DNA from: Candidatus Neomicrothrix sp. UBA6944
GTDB lineage: Bacteria; Actinomycetota; Acidimicrobiia; Acidimicrobiales; Poriferisodalaceae
Reading direction: 5' to 3'
Assembly: GCA_002448715.1 (NCBI GenBank)
Contig: DJZU01000062.1
Span: forward strand, 6,850-56,208
DNA: 49,359 nucleotides
Both the position numbers and the translations under genes were made by a program. This document shows positions 8,093 through 16,512 of this stretch, one piece after another (position 1 is the stretch's first letter; the number at the start of each line of letters is the position of its first letter). The notes beneath the pieces were generated by a model that was not told where the DNA came from, did not search any database, and worked only from the letters and a program-made list of their open reading frames with translations.

Positions 8093-8791
8093 ATGAGTTT
8101 TGGGATGGATACCGATTCGTTTAGGGACATGGTTCAAGAGCGCCGCAGCGTTCGGGGTTATCGCAAAGATCGGGTAACTCGCGATGTCATTGAAGAAATC
8201 ATCGAGATTGCCGGGGGGGCGCCGTCCTCAATGAACACGCAACCTTGGCACTTTCATGTTCTGACCGGAGAACCTCTTGACCTCATTCGCGAAGGCAACA
8301 CCGAGCGCATGGTCAACGGCGCAGCACCGCAAAGAGAAATCTCTTTGAATCATGGTTACGAAGGTGTGCATCGGGACCGTCAGATCGAAATCGCTGTTCA
8401 GCTATTTGAGTCAATGGGTATCGCATGGGAGGACAAAGAACGACGCACAGATTGGGCGATGAGAGGGTTTCGACAATTTGATGCTCCTGTCTCAATAGTG
8501 GTGACGTGCGACAAGACCCTCGAACACGACACCGTTGGCCATTTTGACTGCGGTGCAGTCACATACGGATTGGTACTCGCAGCGTGGACAAAGGGGCTCG
8601 GGTGTGTGATCAACGGTCAGGGCATTATGCAATCAGACGTGGTTCGAGAACATGCCAACATTCCCGAGGATCAAGTCATTATGACGTGCGTAGCTATGGG
8701 GTACCCCGACGACAGTTTCGTCGCGAACGATGTTAAATCGACGCGGCGAACTGTGAACGAGGTCGCCAGCTTTGTGGGCTTTGACGACTAG
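8093..8791 (+). CDS. Nitroreductase family protein (FMN-dependent)
   Basis: This 232-residue flavoprotein of the nitro-FMN-reductase fold should use NAD(P)H to reduce nitro, quinone or enone groups. Key segments are 'ERRSVRGYRKDRVTRDVIEE' (phosphate-binding Arg residues), 'GGAPSSMNTQPWHFHVLTG' (FMN site, with the N-x-Q-P-W motif), and a C-terminal 'GLGCVINGQGIM'. The open frame begins with a GTG at 8057. The ATG at 8093 is preferred because GGAAGAG lies just before it and the domain starts soon after, although an ATG at 8105 is also possible. It is divergent from the VOC gene and is followed by a 112-base gap before the crotonase operon. Confidence 0.87.
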   Translation: MSFGMDTDSFRDMVQERRSVRGYRKDRVTRDVIEEIIEIAGGAPSSMNTQPWHFHVLTGEPLDLIREGNTERMVNGAAPQREISLNHGYEGVHRDRQIEIAVQLFESMGIAWEDKERRTDWAMRGFRQFDAPVSIVVTCDKTLEHDTVGHFDCGAVTYGLVLAAWTKGLGCVINGQGIMQSDVVREHANIPEDQVIMTCVAMGYPDDSFVANDVKSTRRTVNEVASFVGFDD

Positions 8792-8903
8792 ACGAACTGA
8801 TCAGCACATCGCCCCCAAGTAACCGCTGGCGACGCATGGCAGTATGGGTCAGCAAACTCAAATCGCTTCTGAAAGACTCGCTACGTTGAACCGAAGGGGA
8901 ACC

Positions 8904-9680
8904 GTGTCAGAAGATCAAGCAAAAGAACATATCCGCGTAGACCTTGATGGCGCTGTCGCCGTAGTGACTATGGCGAAGCCACCACACAATCTTCTGAACG
9001 GAAGCTTCATCGAAGATCTCTTAACAGCCTTTGAAGACGCAGCCGCTAACGGGGCAAGGGCAATCCTGCTGCGGAGCGAAATGAAGCACTTTTCAGCAGG
9101 TGCTGACGTTGATGGCTTCGGTGCCGAAGGTAGAGAGGGCGCTGCTGCTGCTGAAGTACTCGATCGGTTCGCAGCGATTCCTATACCCACTATTGCCGCC
9201 GTACATGGTTTAGCCCTGGGTGGCGGTTTCGAAATAGCCCTCGCTTGCGATTTTATAATGGCGGGAGCTTCGTCGAGGCTTGGTCTTGTCGAAACTTCTA
9301 TCGGATTGATGCCACTCCTAGGTGGAGTGCAACGAGTCGTCGAACGCGCTGGTTTGGCTCGCGGGAAGGAGATTGCGATGTTTGGTCGTCGACATGAACC
9401 TGAGTTACTTGAACGCTGGGGAATCATCAATGTCGTGGTTGCTGATGAGGCCCTTGACGACGCATCTCGGTCGTGGGCTCAGCAACTCGCCGCTGGTCCT
9501 ACAGTCGCCTACGGGGCAATCAAAGAACTCGCCGGCATTGCTTCAAATCAAGGCGTTCGTGTCGCGGACGAAGCCCAAGAAGGTGCTGCCAGTGCGGTTT
9601 GGGCGTCTGAAGATCTGAAAAGCGGCCTGGAGTCTTTTGCTGAGTCGGGGCCTGGTACAGCTATCTTTCAGGGCTCATGA
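8904..9680 (+). CDS. Enoyl-CoA hydratase/isomerase family protein
   Basis: This 258-residue crotonase-fold enzyme has both catalytic glutamates of true hydratases: one in 'GGGFEIALACDF' and a second exactly 20 residues later in 'GLVETSIG'. The CoA-binding/oxyanion segment is 'FSAGADVDGFG'. It should therefore hydrate a 2-enoyl-CoA or carry out a related reaction. The open frame reaches an ATG at 8844, but the GTG at 8904 is chosen because AAGGGGA lies at the right distance upstream and the longer version adds a poorly conserved tail. Its stop overlaps the next ATG (ATGA), so translation is coupled with the CoA-transferase, MFS transporter and PNPOx-like genes. Confidence 0.87.
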   Translation: MSEDQAKEHIRVDLDGAVAVVTMAKPPHNLLNGSFIEDLLTAFEDAAANGARAILLRSEMKHFSAGADVDGFGAEGREGAAAAEVLDRFAAIPIPTIAAVHGLALGGGFEIALACDFIMAGASSRLGLVETSIGLMPLLGGVQRVVERAGLARGKEIAMFGRRHEPELLERWGIINVVVADEALDDASRSWAQQLAAGPTVAYGAIKELAGIASNQGVRVADEAQEGAASAVWASEDLKSGLESFAESGPGTAIFQGS

Positions 9681-10897
9681 CCTCGCCACTCAACGGCGTC
9701 CGTGTGGTTGATTTCACTCGGGTGCTTGCCGGACCCCACTGCACAAAAGCGTTAAGAGACTTGGGAGCTGAGGTAATCAAAATTGAGCCTCCAGCACCTG
9801 ATACAGGAAGAAGTGGCCAGCCACACGTTGGGCGCATGTCGTTGTATTTCGCTCAGCAGAACGCAGGAAAGCAAGCTCTTTCTATCGATCTGAACTTTCC
9901 CGAAGCGCAAGACATAGTTAGAAAGCTCGTAGCGGGAGCGGACATAGTGGTCGAGAACTTTCGACCCGGGACCCTGGACCTTTTCGGCCTGGGTTTCAAC
10001 GATTTAAGAGCCATCAAGCCAGACCTCATCATGGTTTCGATAAGCGGTTATGGGCAATCAGGGCCATGGCGCAATCGACCTGCATTTGCACCGACTGTTC
10101 AAGCTGAAGCAGGTTTCACCGAGATAATTGGTCGCCATTACGGTGACGCTTTAACTCGAACTGAGAACGACGCATACAACCACGCCGACGTCTACACCGG
10201 TCTTCAGGGAGTAATCGCAACGCTTGCGGCCTTAAACCACAGGAATCAAACAGGCGAAGGACAACATGTTGACGTGGCCATGGTCGCGTCGATGCTCAGC
10301 GTCAATGACCGCGTCAGCTATGAACTTTCTGACATTGATGTCGAAGGCGAGCCCCTGGCGTTAAGCGCGCCGGAATCACCAGTAATCGAGTTACCCGATG
10401 GACAAAAAATCACTATCGCGGCCAGCCCCGTCTCTACTTTCGTTTTTCAGAGGTACTGCGCCATGATGCGACGCAATGACCTTCTGCTTGACCCTCGTTT
10501 CATCACCGCTCAGTTTCGTCGCGACAACTGGAACGAGTTACTCCAGGAAATCCGAGCATGGGTTCTCACCTTTAGAACCATTGAGGAGCTCGAAGCGCAG
10601 GTAAGCGAAGCGGGACTTGCTGTGGGCACCATTCGAACCGTGTCAGAAATAGCAGAATCGGAGTGGGCATCAGAGCGGGGCGCCATCCGCGAAGTTGACG
10701 ACCGGTCCGGAGGAACTGCGCGAGTTCCCGCACCTCCGTGGATATTCGGGGGCTGCGACTTACCAGACGCCGGTCTGCCACCCTTCCAGGGTGAACACAA
10801 CCGGGAGATCCTGGCCGCGTTGGGTCTTTCAGACACTGACATCGCAGACTTAGAAGCAGCAGGAATGCTTATTTCAGCCGTCCCCAAAACCGACTAA
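9677..10897 (+). CDS. Class III CoA-transferase (CaiB/BaiF family)
   Basis: This 406-residue protein moves CoA from one carboxylate to another through a covalent aspartyl-CoA thioester. The N-terminal 'NGVRVVDFTRVLAGPHCTK' and 'DLGAEVIKIEPP' are family signatures. Asp171 in 'NHADVYTGLQG' aligns with the catalytic Asp of formyl-CoA transferase. It begins inside the stop of the crotonase gene (ATGA) and ends in a TAATG overlap with the transporter gene. The arrangement predicts import of an acid by the transporter, activation by this enzyme, and processing by the crotonase. Candidates known for the family include carnitine, oxalate, aromatic and bile acids, and none can be preferred here. Confidence 0.92.
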   Translation: MTSPLNGVRVVDFTRVLAGPHCTKALRDLGAEVIKIEPPAPDTGRSGQPHVGRMSLYFAQQNAGKQALSIDLNFPEAQDIVRKLVAGADIVVENFRPGTLDLFGLGFNDLRAIKPDLIMVSISGYGQSGPWRNRPAFAPTVQAEAGFTEIIGRHYGDALTRTENDAYNHADVYTGLQGVIATLAALNHRNQTGEGQHVDVAMVASMLSVNDRVSYELSDIDVEGEPLALSAPESPVIELPDGQKITIAASPVSTFVFQRYCAMMRRNDLLLDPRFITAQFRRDNWNELLQEIRAWVLTFRTIEELEAQVSEAGLAVGTIRTVSEIAESEWASERGAIREVDDRSGGTARVPAPPWIFGGCDLPDAGLPPFQGEHNREILAALGLSDTDIADLEAAGMLISAVPKTD

Positions 10898-12033
10898 TGC
10901 TTACAACCCCTCGAGCCATTCTGGGGGCCTTTGTCGCTGTCCATGTCATCAACGACTTTTACGCGACTGTCCTCCCGGCATTTTTGCCAGCCCTAGCACG
11001 AGAATGGGACTTGGATTACACCGAACTTGGACTCTTGTCCTTCGCTTTTACTCTCTTCACCGGGGTACTTCAGCCACTAATCGGCCATGTCGCAGACAAA
11101 CAAGGAAAACGAAAACTAATTCTCAGCGTCGGATTCTTTACCGGGGGAAGTGGTTTCTTACTAATGGCTGTTGCACCATCGTTTTGGTTCATCACCGTTG
11201 TAAGTCTTCTCTGCGGTCTAGGCGCAGCGGCGTATCACCCTCAAGCAACCGCTTTTGTTGTCAGCGCCTATCCGAACGATCGGGGTCGAATGCTCGGCAT
11301 TCATGGATGGGGCGGTTCCGTTGGCCACTTCCTAGCTCCCGCCATAGCCACCGTTGCCATAGCAGCACTTGATTGGCGTTGGGCGATGGTGATCGTCGCC
11401 ATCCCGATTATCGGCGCTGGGACAGGACTTTGGGCGTACCTTCCCGAGAGCAGCTCCAACCCTGAGGCATCCCTCAAAGGAGCGTTAGGGCGGCCAATCG
11501 TTATCGCGGCACTGGCGTTCGGCTTGTTGAACACAGTCCTCTACAGCTTCGTGACTTTCGTAGTCAAAATGTTGGTTGACGAGGGCTGGGCTGAAGTGAC
11601 AGCTGGCGCAACATTGACAACAATGCTTTTCATCGGGGTAGTAGCTCAGCCCGTAGGCGGACGAATCTATGACCGTTTCGGAGGGAGAAACCTTTTCGTG
11701 TGTGCGAACCTGGGAACAATCCTTTCGGTTCTACTTTTCTCGCAAACCTCGGGCCTTGTCTCTCTGATAGCAGTCGGAGCGATAGCGACCTTCGGCTTCG
11801 GTCTATTCCCGGTTTCTTTAGCAATCGCAAGCAAGATCGGTGGCGACTCACGCACCGGATTCACGGTCGGCGTAGTTTTCGGCGTTAGCGGGCTATTAGG
11901 CGCTACAGCACGCCCCGCCGTCGGCGCGCTCGCCGAAGCTGTCGGTGACATTCGTTTGGCCCTCGGCTGGACCATCATCTTTGCCATCGCGGCACTACCC
12001 TTCGCTATGCAACTAGAGAAAGAGGACACCTGA
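10897..12033 (+). CDS. MFS transporter, Fsr (fosmidomycin resistance)-like subgroup
   Basis: This 378-residue integral membrane protein has about 11-12 hydrophobic segments. The cytoplasmic loop after helix 2 carries the MFS motif-A-like 'GHVADKQGKRK'. 'HVINDFYATVLPAFLPAL' in the first helix and 'GLGAAAYHPQATAFV' resemble the Fsr branch of the superfamily. The start overlaps the CoA-transferase stop (TAATG) and the end overlaps the next gene (TGATG), so the proteins are made together. In this context it probably imports the organic acid that the operon degrades. Export of an inhibitor is an alternative, since Fsr-like proteins are also known as drug exporters. Confidence 0.87.
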   Translation: MLTTPRAILGAFVAVHVINDFYATVLPAFLPALAREWDLDYTELGLLSFAFTLFTGVLQPLIGHVADKQGKRKLILSVGFFTGGSGFLLMAVAPSFWFITVVSLLCGLGAAAYHPQATAFVVSAYPNDRGRMLGIHGWGGSVGHFLAPAIATVAIAALDWRWAMVIVAIPIIGAGTGLWAYLPESSSNPEASLKGALGRPIVIAALAFGLLNTVLYSFVTFVVKMLVDEGWAEVTAGATLTTMLFIGVVAQPVGGRIYDRFGGRNLFVCANLGTILSVLLFSQTSGLVSLIAVGAIATFGFGLFPVSLAIASKIGGDSRTGFTVGVVFGVSGLLGATARPAVGALAEAVGDIRLALGWTIIFAIAALPFAMQLEKEDT

Positions 12034-12455
12034 TGGCAGAGATGACAGCAGACCAACGCGACGATTTTCTCGGTGAGGTGCGTGTAGGAGTGTTGGCGAT
12101 CGAACGCGAAGACAAAGGGCCCCTATGTGCTCCAGTCTGGTATCGGTACTCACCTCAAGTCGGCTTCGAGATAGCAATGGCCTACGCATCCGCGAAGTCG
12201 ATACTTTTGCGGCGCCACGGAGCGGCAACTCTCTGCGTCCAAGATGAGCATCTCCCATATCGATATGTCACAGCAGAAGGCGAAGCATCAGTTGAGTTAT
12301 TAACCCCCGAAGGACGTGATGACCTACTCCGAGATATCGCTATCCGATACCTCGGGGAAGATTTAGGTAACCAGTACGCCGATGCTTTTCCTGGCCATGA
12401 CGAAGCAAAGGTGACCATCGCCCCGCGCAGATGGAGAAGCGACGTTTTAGGTTGA
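12033..12455 (+). CDS. Pyridoxamine 5'-phosphate oxidase-like split-barrel protein
   Basis: This 140-residue protein has the PNPOx-like fold that binds FMN or coenzyme F420 as a dimer. Typical parts are 'VGVLAIEREDKGPLCAPVWYRY' (first strands), 'AKSILLRRHGAATLCVQDE' and 'YRYVTAEGEASVELL'. The C-terminus 'IAPRRWRSDVLG' is also family-like. It is the last gene of the crotonase/CoA-transferase/MFS operon, starting in a TGATG overlap. With several luciferase-like enzymes nearby, a role as an F420- or FMN-dependent reductase or small flavin-binding protein is reasonable, but which cofactor it uses cannot be told. It converges on a luciferase-like gene with 33 bases between the stops. Confidence 0.8.
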   Translation: MAEMTADQRDDFLGEVRVGVLAIEREDKGPLCAPVWYRYSPQVGFEIAMAYASAKSILLRRHGAATLCVQDEHLPYRYVTAEGEASVELLTPEGRDDLLRDIAIRYLGEDLGNQYADAFPGHDEAKVTIAPRRWRSDVLG

Positions 12456-12488
12456 TCACTTTAAGTCCGCCCGCCGAGGCAGCACAGA

Positions 12489-13400
12489 TTAAAGGAGCGA
12501 CGCGAGAGCAGCCCGGGTCCGATCGCGTTGATCGGGATCACCGCCGAACTCCGCGACAATGACGTCATCAGCTCCGGCATCAAAAGCTGCCTGCAATCGG
12601 TCCTTAATTTCAGCTTCGTTACCAACAATGGCTATTTCTTCAGGACCAGCTAAACCTTCGTGGTCCAACATTGCTCGGTAGCTCGGCAAAGTCCCATACA
12701 TTTGCCAAACTTTCGATGCTCTTTCCATACCTGCGTCAATATCATCGGTACACAGAACAGGAAGTCCAGCAAGCACCCGCGGTTTCGGTCGCCCCGCCTC
12801 TTCAGCTGCTCCACAAATCTCAGGAACAGTTAGGTCGGCCAATGTTTTGTTTCCTGTCATCCAGGTAATCGTGCCATCAGCCAAACGTCCCGTTAAGCGC
12901 AACATCTGGGGACCCAGGGCCGCTACGAGAACCTGCGGGACGGGAGCGTCAAGTCCTAGAGACGGATTTCGACCAGCAAGTGTCTCACCTTCGAAACGGA
13001 CCGGTTCGTCGCGCAGCTGCGGATTCAGAACCTCCAGATATTCCTTGAGGTGACGCACTGGCTTGTCGAACTCGTATCCGTACTGCTTCTCAATAACCGG
13101 TTTATGTGAAAGACCAATACCTAACGCTAGGCGATCACCAATGATCGACGTTACGGATAAGGCTTGTTGCGCCATAACCATGGGATGTCGAGGGTAGGTG
13201 GGGATGACAGCGGTACCCAACTCAATCTCGGGGACCGTTGCACCGATATGGCTAAGCGATGTTAGAGCGTCAACTCCCATTGGCATTTGCGGCAACCAAT
13301 AAGAAGGAAATCCAGCTTCGTGAGCGGCGCGAGCATCGCTAATGGCCTCTTCTACATTGAAAAGTTTGCCCGCCGGGCCGCTGAAAATACCTATACGCAT
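12489..13400 (-). CDS. LLM-class F420-dependent oxidoreductase (short type)
   Basis: This 303-residue luciferase-like TIM-barrel protein is clearly different from the two long ones in this window. It begins 'MRIGIFSGPAGKLF' and contains 'IELGTAVIPTYPRHP', 'LALGIGLSHKPV' and 'VAALGPQMLRLTGRLADGTI' (in pieces). The last corresponds to the F420-binding region of mycobacterial-type enzymes. It resembles the MSMEG_4879-like F420 subfamily, judged from memory. The start at 13400 is supported by CAGGAG upstream. The gene lies between a convergent PNPOx-like gene and an SDR gene 106 bases upstream on the same strand. Substrate unknown. Confidence 0.85.
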   Translation of the reverse strand: MRIGIFSGPAGKLFNVEEAISDARAAHEAGFPSYWLPQMPMGVDALTSLSHIGATVPEIELGTAVIPTYPRHPMVMAQQALSVTSIIGDRLALGIGLSHKPVIEKQYGYEFDKPVRHLKEYLEVLNPQLRDEPVRFEGETLAGRNPSLGLDAPVPQVLVAALGPQMLRLTGRLADGTITWMTGNKTLADLTVPEICGAAEEAGRPKPRVLAGLPVLCTDDIDAGMERASKVWQMYGTLPSYRAMLDHEGLAGPEEIAIVGNEAEIKDRLQAAFDAGADDVIVAEFGGDPDQRDRTRAALASLL

Positions 13401-13506
13401 AGATGCTCCTGTTGGTAGTCCGATACTCCCCTCACCTTCTCACACAACCGGCTACCTCTGTCGGCGAGACGACAACGGACAACGAAGACGCGTCACCTGG
13501 GTTGCA

Positions 13507-14340
13507 TCACCGTTGAAAACGCGGAGGGCTTCTCCGAGCTATTTGCTCAGCTCTTGCCGCGATAGGTTCATCCCAGTCTTGATCTGTAAAAAGCCAGAAC
13601 TGGTCGTTGTAGATCGCATCTAAAACTTGTTGCCCAACAACTTCTGGGTCGAGGCCTCCACTCAACGCGCGGAGCGTCAACTCGAGCATTTGGTCTCCCC
13701 TGTCGTCTATGGCTGAACCCACAGACCCACTCTGTCGAGCAGCTGTCGCTCGAACAATATTTGTATTTACAAACCCAGGGCACAGACACGTCACGCCCAC
13801 ATTGGATTTTTCAACTTTCAGTTCATGGAAGAGGGTCTCGGCCAGCGTGGCTGCACCGTGTTTTGCGATGTTGTAAGGCGCACCAAAGGGGGACGAAATA
13901 TGACCAGCTATTGACGCAGTAATAACAACGTGTCCTTCATCTTGGTCCACCAGGTGAGGCACGAAGGTGCGAACCCCGTGAATGACACCGTCTAACAAGA
14001 TTCCCATCGTCCACTTGTAGTCCTCTTCCGAGAGCGCCCATGAACGGCCGATGGATCCCTGTACCCCAGCGTTGAGACACACAACCTCAACCGTGCCGAA
14101 AACATCAATTGACCTATCTAGAAGTTGAACGTTGTCACTTTCGACAGAAACGTCGGTGACCACTCCTTCAACGTTGCCTCCGTCCTTGCGAATTTCGGTA
14201 ACCGCCGCAGCAAGTTTCGACTCATCTATATCGGAAAGCACGACATTCATTTCTTCAAGAGCGAAACGGCGTGCCATCGCTAAACCCATCCCTGATGCTG
14301 CTCCGGTTACAACTGCGGTCTTACCAGCAAGTTTTTTCAT
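13507..14340 (-). CDS. Short-chain dehydrogenase/reductase (classical SDR)
   Basis: This 277-residue SDR has the cofactor motif 'TGAASGMG' (residues 12-19), the structural 'CLNAG' near residue 90, the catalytic Ser143 in 'ITASIAG', and the Y156-x-x-x-K160 pair in 'PYNIAK'. Asp37 in 'VLSDIDE' after the second strand favours NAD(H). It should oxidise an alcohol or reduce a ketone, consistent with the beta-oxidation-like genes beside it. The minus-strand hexamer TAATCT ends 6 bases before the ATG, and only GGAG directly touching the ATG could serve as a ribosome site, so a leaderless mRNA is likely. It is divergent from the acyl-CoA dehydrogenase gene with only 56 bases between them. Confidence 0.88.
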   Translation of the reverse strand: MKKLAGKTAVVTGAASGMGLAMARRFALEEMNVVLSDIDESKLAAAVTEIRKDGGNVEGVVTDVSVESDNVQLLDRSIDVFGTVEVVCLNAGVQGSIGRSWALSEEDYKWTMGILLDGVIHGVRTFVPHLVDQDEGHVVITASIAGHISSPFGAPYNIAKHGAATLAETLFHELKVEKSNVGVTCLCPGFVNTNIVRATAARQSGSVGSAIDDRGDQMLELTLRALSGGLDPEVVGQQVLDAIYNDQFWLFTDQDWDEPIAARAEQIARRSPPRFQR

Positions 14341-14346
14341 CTCCGC

Positions 14347-14352
14347 AGATTA
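14347..14352 (-). promoter_or_regulatory. -10 element for a probable leaderless SDR transcript
   Basis: The minus strand reads TAATCT, then 6 bases, then the ATG at 14340. This is a close match to the consensus TATAAT class. Confidence 0.45.
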
Positions 14353-14384
14353 GACCCAAGAGCAACTCAATCCATTTCTCCGGC

Positions 14385-14390
14385 TACCGT
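14385..14390 (+). promoter_or_regulatory. -10 element for a probable leaderless acyl-CoA dehydrogenase transcript
   Basis: TACCGT is followed by 6 bases and then the GTG at 14397. The intergenic region is only 56 bases and holds a divergent -10 element as well. Confidence 0.42.
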
Positions 14391-14396
14391 TCAGGT

Positions 14397-15500
14397 GTGC
14401 CAGATTTTCTTGACGAAGCACAACTCGAACTTCAACAACGAGCTCATGACCTTGGTCAACGACTGGCTGCTATTGACACGAAGTCTGATTACCCAGAAAA
14501 ACTGAGAGATGAAGTTAGGGGCCTCTCAAAAGAAGCAGGCATTTTCTCACTTACGCAGCCACGCGACTACGGGGGATCAGCGGGTTCATCGATGGATCTA
14601 ACTATCGTCCGCGACGCACTAGGACAGTGGAACGTCGGTCACATGCCTGGAGTTTTCGGACCCAGTCCAGGATTGCTCACCCAGGCGTCTACGGAATTGA
14701 AAGCAACTTTTCTAGATCGATACCTATCAGGTGAAATCACCAGCGGCTTCGGTTTTACCGAACCGTCCGACGCACCGCGTCATACTTGGGCCGCATCCGA
14801 CGGCGAAGACCTCATTGTTAATGGCGCAAAGTCCTACGTAACTGGCGGCTCAGACGCAGATTTCATTAACACCCTCGTGGAATTAGACGACGTGGGGCCT
14901 GCGATGATTGTCATTGAAACCGACAGACCGGGGGTGTCAATTGACAGACGTTTCGGTTCGCTTGATGGAAGCCACCATGCGAGTTTCCTATTCACCGACG
15001 TTCGTGTCCCGAGAACCCACCTCATCGGCGAAGCTGGGACAGGTCTAAGTCGAGCGCTTGAGCAAGTGAACGCAGTCCGAATGGCTATCGCGGCCGACTG
15101 TGTAGGGCTGTGCGGATTTACCTGCGAGTTAATCGCAACCCGTCTAAAGAAACTTGAGGTCAAGGGCGGAAACAGTAACGCTCTTCGTATCCAGTTCGGA
15201 CGCATGCGAACGCAAGCATTTGCTGCCCGAAGTGCAACATATCGAACCGCTCGACTGATTGACGCCGGTGAAAACTCAGTAAACGAAGTAATGGCATCAA
15301 AAATTCTGGCAACCGAAACCGCAGCCGATTTAGTGGATTCGGCAATCCAAATCGTCGGCGGTGAAGCCCTCATCGAATCTCACCCGCTGGCCTCCATCTT
15401 TCGCAGAGTGCGGGCGACGCGCCTTGCTGAGGGTCCAACTGATCTCCTTCATGCCAATATTTCGCGTGGCCACCTTGATCTTGATGTCGGCCGAATTTGA
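14397..15500 (+). CDS. Acyl-CoA dehydrogenase family protein
   Basis: This 367-residue FAD enzyme should introduce an alpha,beta double bond into an acyl-CoA. The N-terminal helical domain contains 'EAGIFSLTQPRDYGGSAGSS'. The middle beta domain has 'SGFGFTEPSDAP' and 'VNGAKSYVTGGSDADF', where the usual 'ITEP...G.K.yIt.a' FAD/substrate motif sits. The C-terminal domain ends with 'LAEGPTDLLHANISRG', containing a Glu-Gly pair at the position of the catalytic base in many members. The open frame runs back to 14271 across the divergent gene. The GTG at 14397 is chosen because TACCGT ends 6 bases upstream and the conserved domain begins immediately. The alpha/beta hydrolase gene starts 6 bases after its stop. 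Confidence 0.9.
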   Translation: MPDFLDEAQLELQQRAHDLGQRLAAIDTKSDYPEKLRDEVRGLSKEAGIFSLTQPRDYGGSAGSSMDLTIVRDALGQWNVGHMPGVFGPSPGLLTQASTELKATFLDRYLSGEITSGFGFTEPSDAPRHTWAASDGEDLIVNGAKSYVTGGSDADFINTLVELDDVGPAMIVIETDRPGVSIDRRFGSLDGSHHASFLFTDVRVPRTHLIGEAGTGLSRALEQVNAVRMAIAADCVGLCGFTCELIATRLKKLEVKGGNSNALRIQFGRMRTQAFAARSATYRTARLIDAGENSVNEVMASKILATETAADLVDSAIQIVGGEALIESHPLASIFRRVRATRLAEGPTDLLHANISRGHLDLDVGRI

Positions 15501-15506
15501 CCTGCT

Positions 15507-16454
15507 ATGCCTTACCTAAATCGATTTTCTTCATCCAACGACCCACTCGACATGACAACATCGTCAGAGTTTTCAAGTCTTTGCGAGAGCGCCAACGATT
15601 TAGGCATAAGTCACGCCGATGACATTCGCTACGTATCACGCAACGTAGTAGCGCGGCACCAACGTTTTCATATGTTGGAGTGGGGTGATCCTTCTCTGCC
15701 TACTCTGCTTTTCCTGCACGGCGGCAATCAATCCGCCCATTCTTGGGATCTAGTCAGCCTTCACTTGGCTGATCGGTTTCATATCATCGTTCCCGACCAA
15801 CGGGGTCACGGAGATAGCGAATGGGCTCGGGACGCTGACTATTCCTCGCACGCTATGGCTGCCGACGCTCACTCCATCATGTCGCAATGCGACATCGACC
15901 AACCCATAGTCATTGGTCATTCCATGGGAGGGATGAACACGCTGCGACTCGCTTTACAACAGCCCAACCTCCTCGACCGTCTCGTACTTGTCGATGTCGG
16001 ACCCGAAATATCTGAGGCTGGAGCCAAAACCATCCGAAATTTTGTGACCGATAACCGCGAGTTTGACGACCTCGAAGACTTTATTCAAAACGTCCAGAAG
16101 TACGACCCTTATCGATCTCGGGAACACATCGAACGTACGGTCAAATACAACCTCTTAGAACGAGCAGACGGCAAGTACGTCAGTAAACGCGACCACGGCC
16201 CAAGGTTGGCAACAACCCAAACTCACCGAGAACAAAGCGATCGCTTTTCTCTTGCTGACGCAGCTTCTATTTCTCAGCCAACGCTAATCATCAGAGGTGC
16301 GGACTCCAATCTATTTTCTCCAGAAGCAGCCCAACGATTCGCGGAAGCTCTACCTCAAGGGCAGCTCGAGACCGTCCCTGACAGCGGTCACAACGTTCAC
16401 GGCCAAAACACCGCAGGGTTCTTGGCAGCTCTACTTCCTTTTTTGACTTCATAA
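15507..16454 (+). CDS. Alpha/beta-fold hydrolase
   Basis: This 315-residue hydrolase has the oxyanion 'LFLHGGN' (from about residue 68), the nucleophile elbow 'GHSMGG' with Ser139, a catalytic Asp at about 267 in 'RGADSNLF', and the His at about 295 in 'SGHNVH'. 'VPDQRGHGDSEW' is the typical D-x-R-G-x-G-x-S region. It could hydrolyse an ester, thioester, lactone or C-C bond in the pathway encoded around it. The annotated start at 15507 follows the acyl-CoA dehydrogenase stop closely; an internal ATG at 15552 is a possible alternative because the first 15 residues look unconserved. No signal peptide is seen. Confidence 0.88.
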   Translation: MPYLNRFSSSNDPLDMTTSSEFSSLCESANDLGISHADDIRYVSRNVVARHQRFHMLEWGDPSLPTLLFLHGGNQSAHSWDLVSLHLADRFHIIVPDQRGHGDSEWARDADYSSHAMAADAHSIMSQCDIDQPIVIGHSMGGMNTLRLALQQPNLLDRLVLVDVGPEISEAGAKTIRNFVTDNREFDDLEDFIQNVQKYDPYRSREHIERTVKYNLLERADGKYVSKRDHGPRLATTQTHREQSDRFSLADAASISQPTLIIRGADSNLFSPEAAQRFAEALPQGQLETVPDSGHNVHGQNTAGFLAALLPFLTS

Positions 16455-16457
16455 ACA

Positions 16458-16477
16458 CTCAAACTGTCAGCTTTGAG
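16458..16477. repeat. Inverted repeat upstream of the second crotonase gene
   Basis: CTCAAA and TTTGAG form a 6-bp inverted repeat with an 8-base spacer. It starts 3 bases after the hydrolase stop and ends 23 bases before the predicted -10 element at 16501. It could be a weak terminator hairpin or an operator. There is no run of T after it. Confidence 0.25.
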
Positions 16478-16500
16478 CGCGGCAGCTTTGGGCTAGAGCC

Positions 16501-16506
16501 TATGGT
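16501..16506 (+). promoter_or_regulatory. -10 element for a probable leaderless crotonase transcript
   Basis: TATGGT is followed by 6 bases and then the ATG at 16513. GACGGG right before the ATG is not a convincing Shine-Dalgarno. Confidence 0.42.
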
Positions 16507-16512
16507 GACGGG

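Noticed and set aside
8844..8903. Longer start of the first crotonase at ATG 8844
   Set aside because: The GTG at 8904 has AAGGGGA at proper spacing and begins near the conserved domain; the longer tail looks unconserved, though it cannot be excluded.
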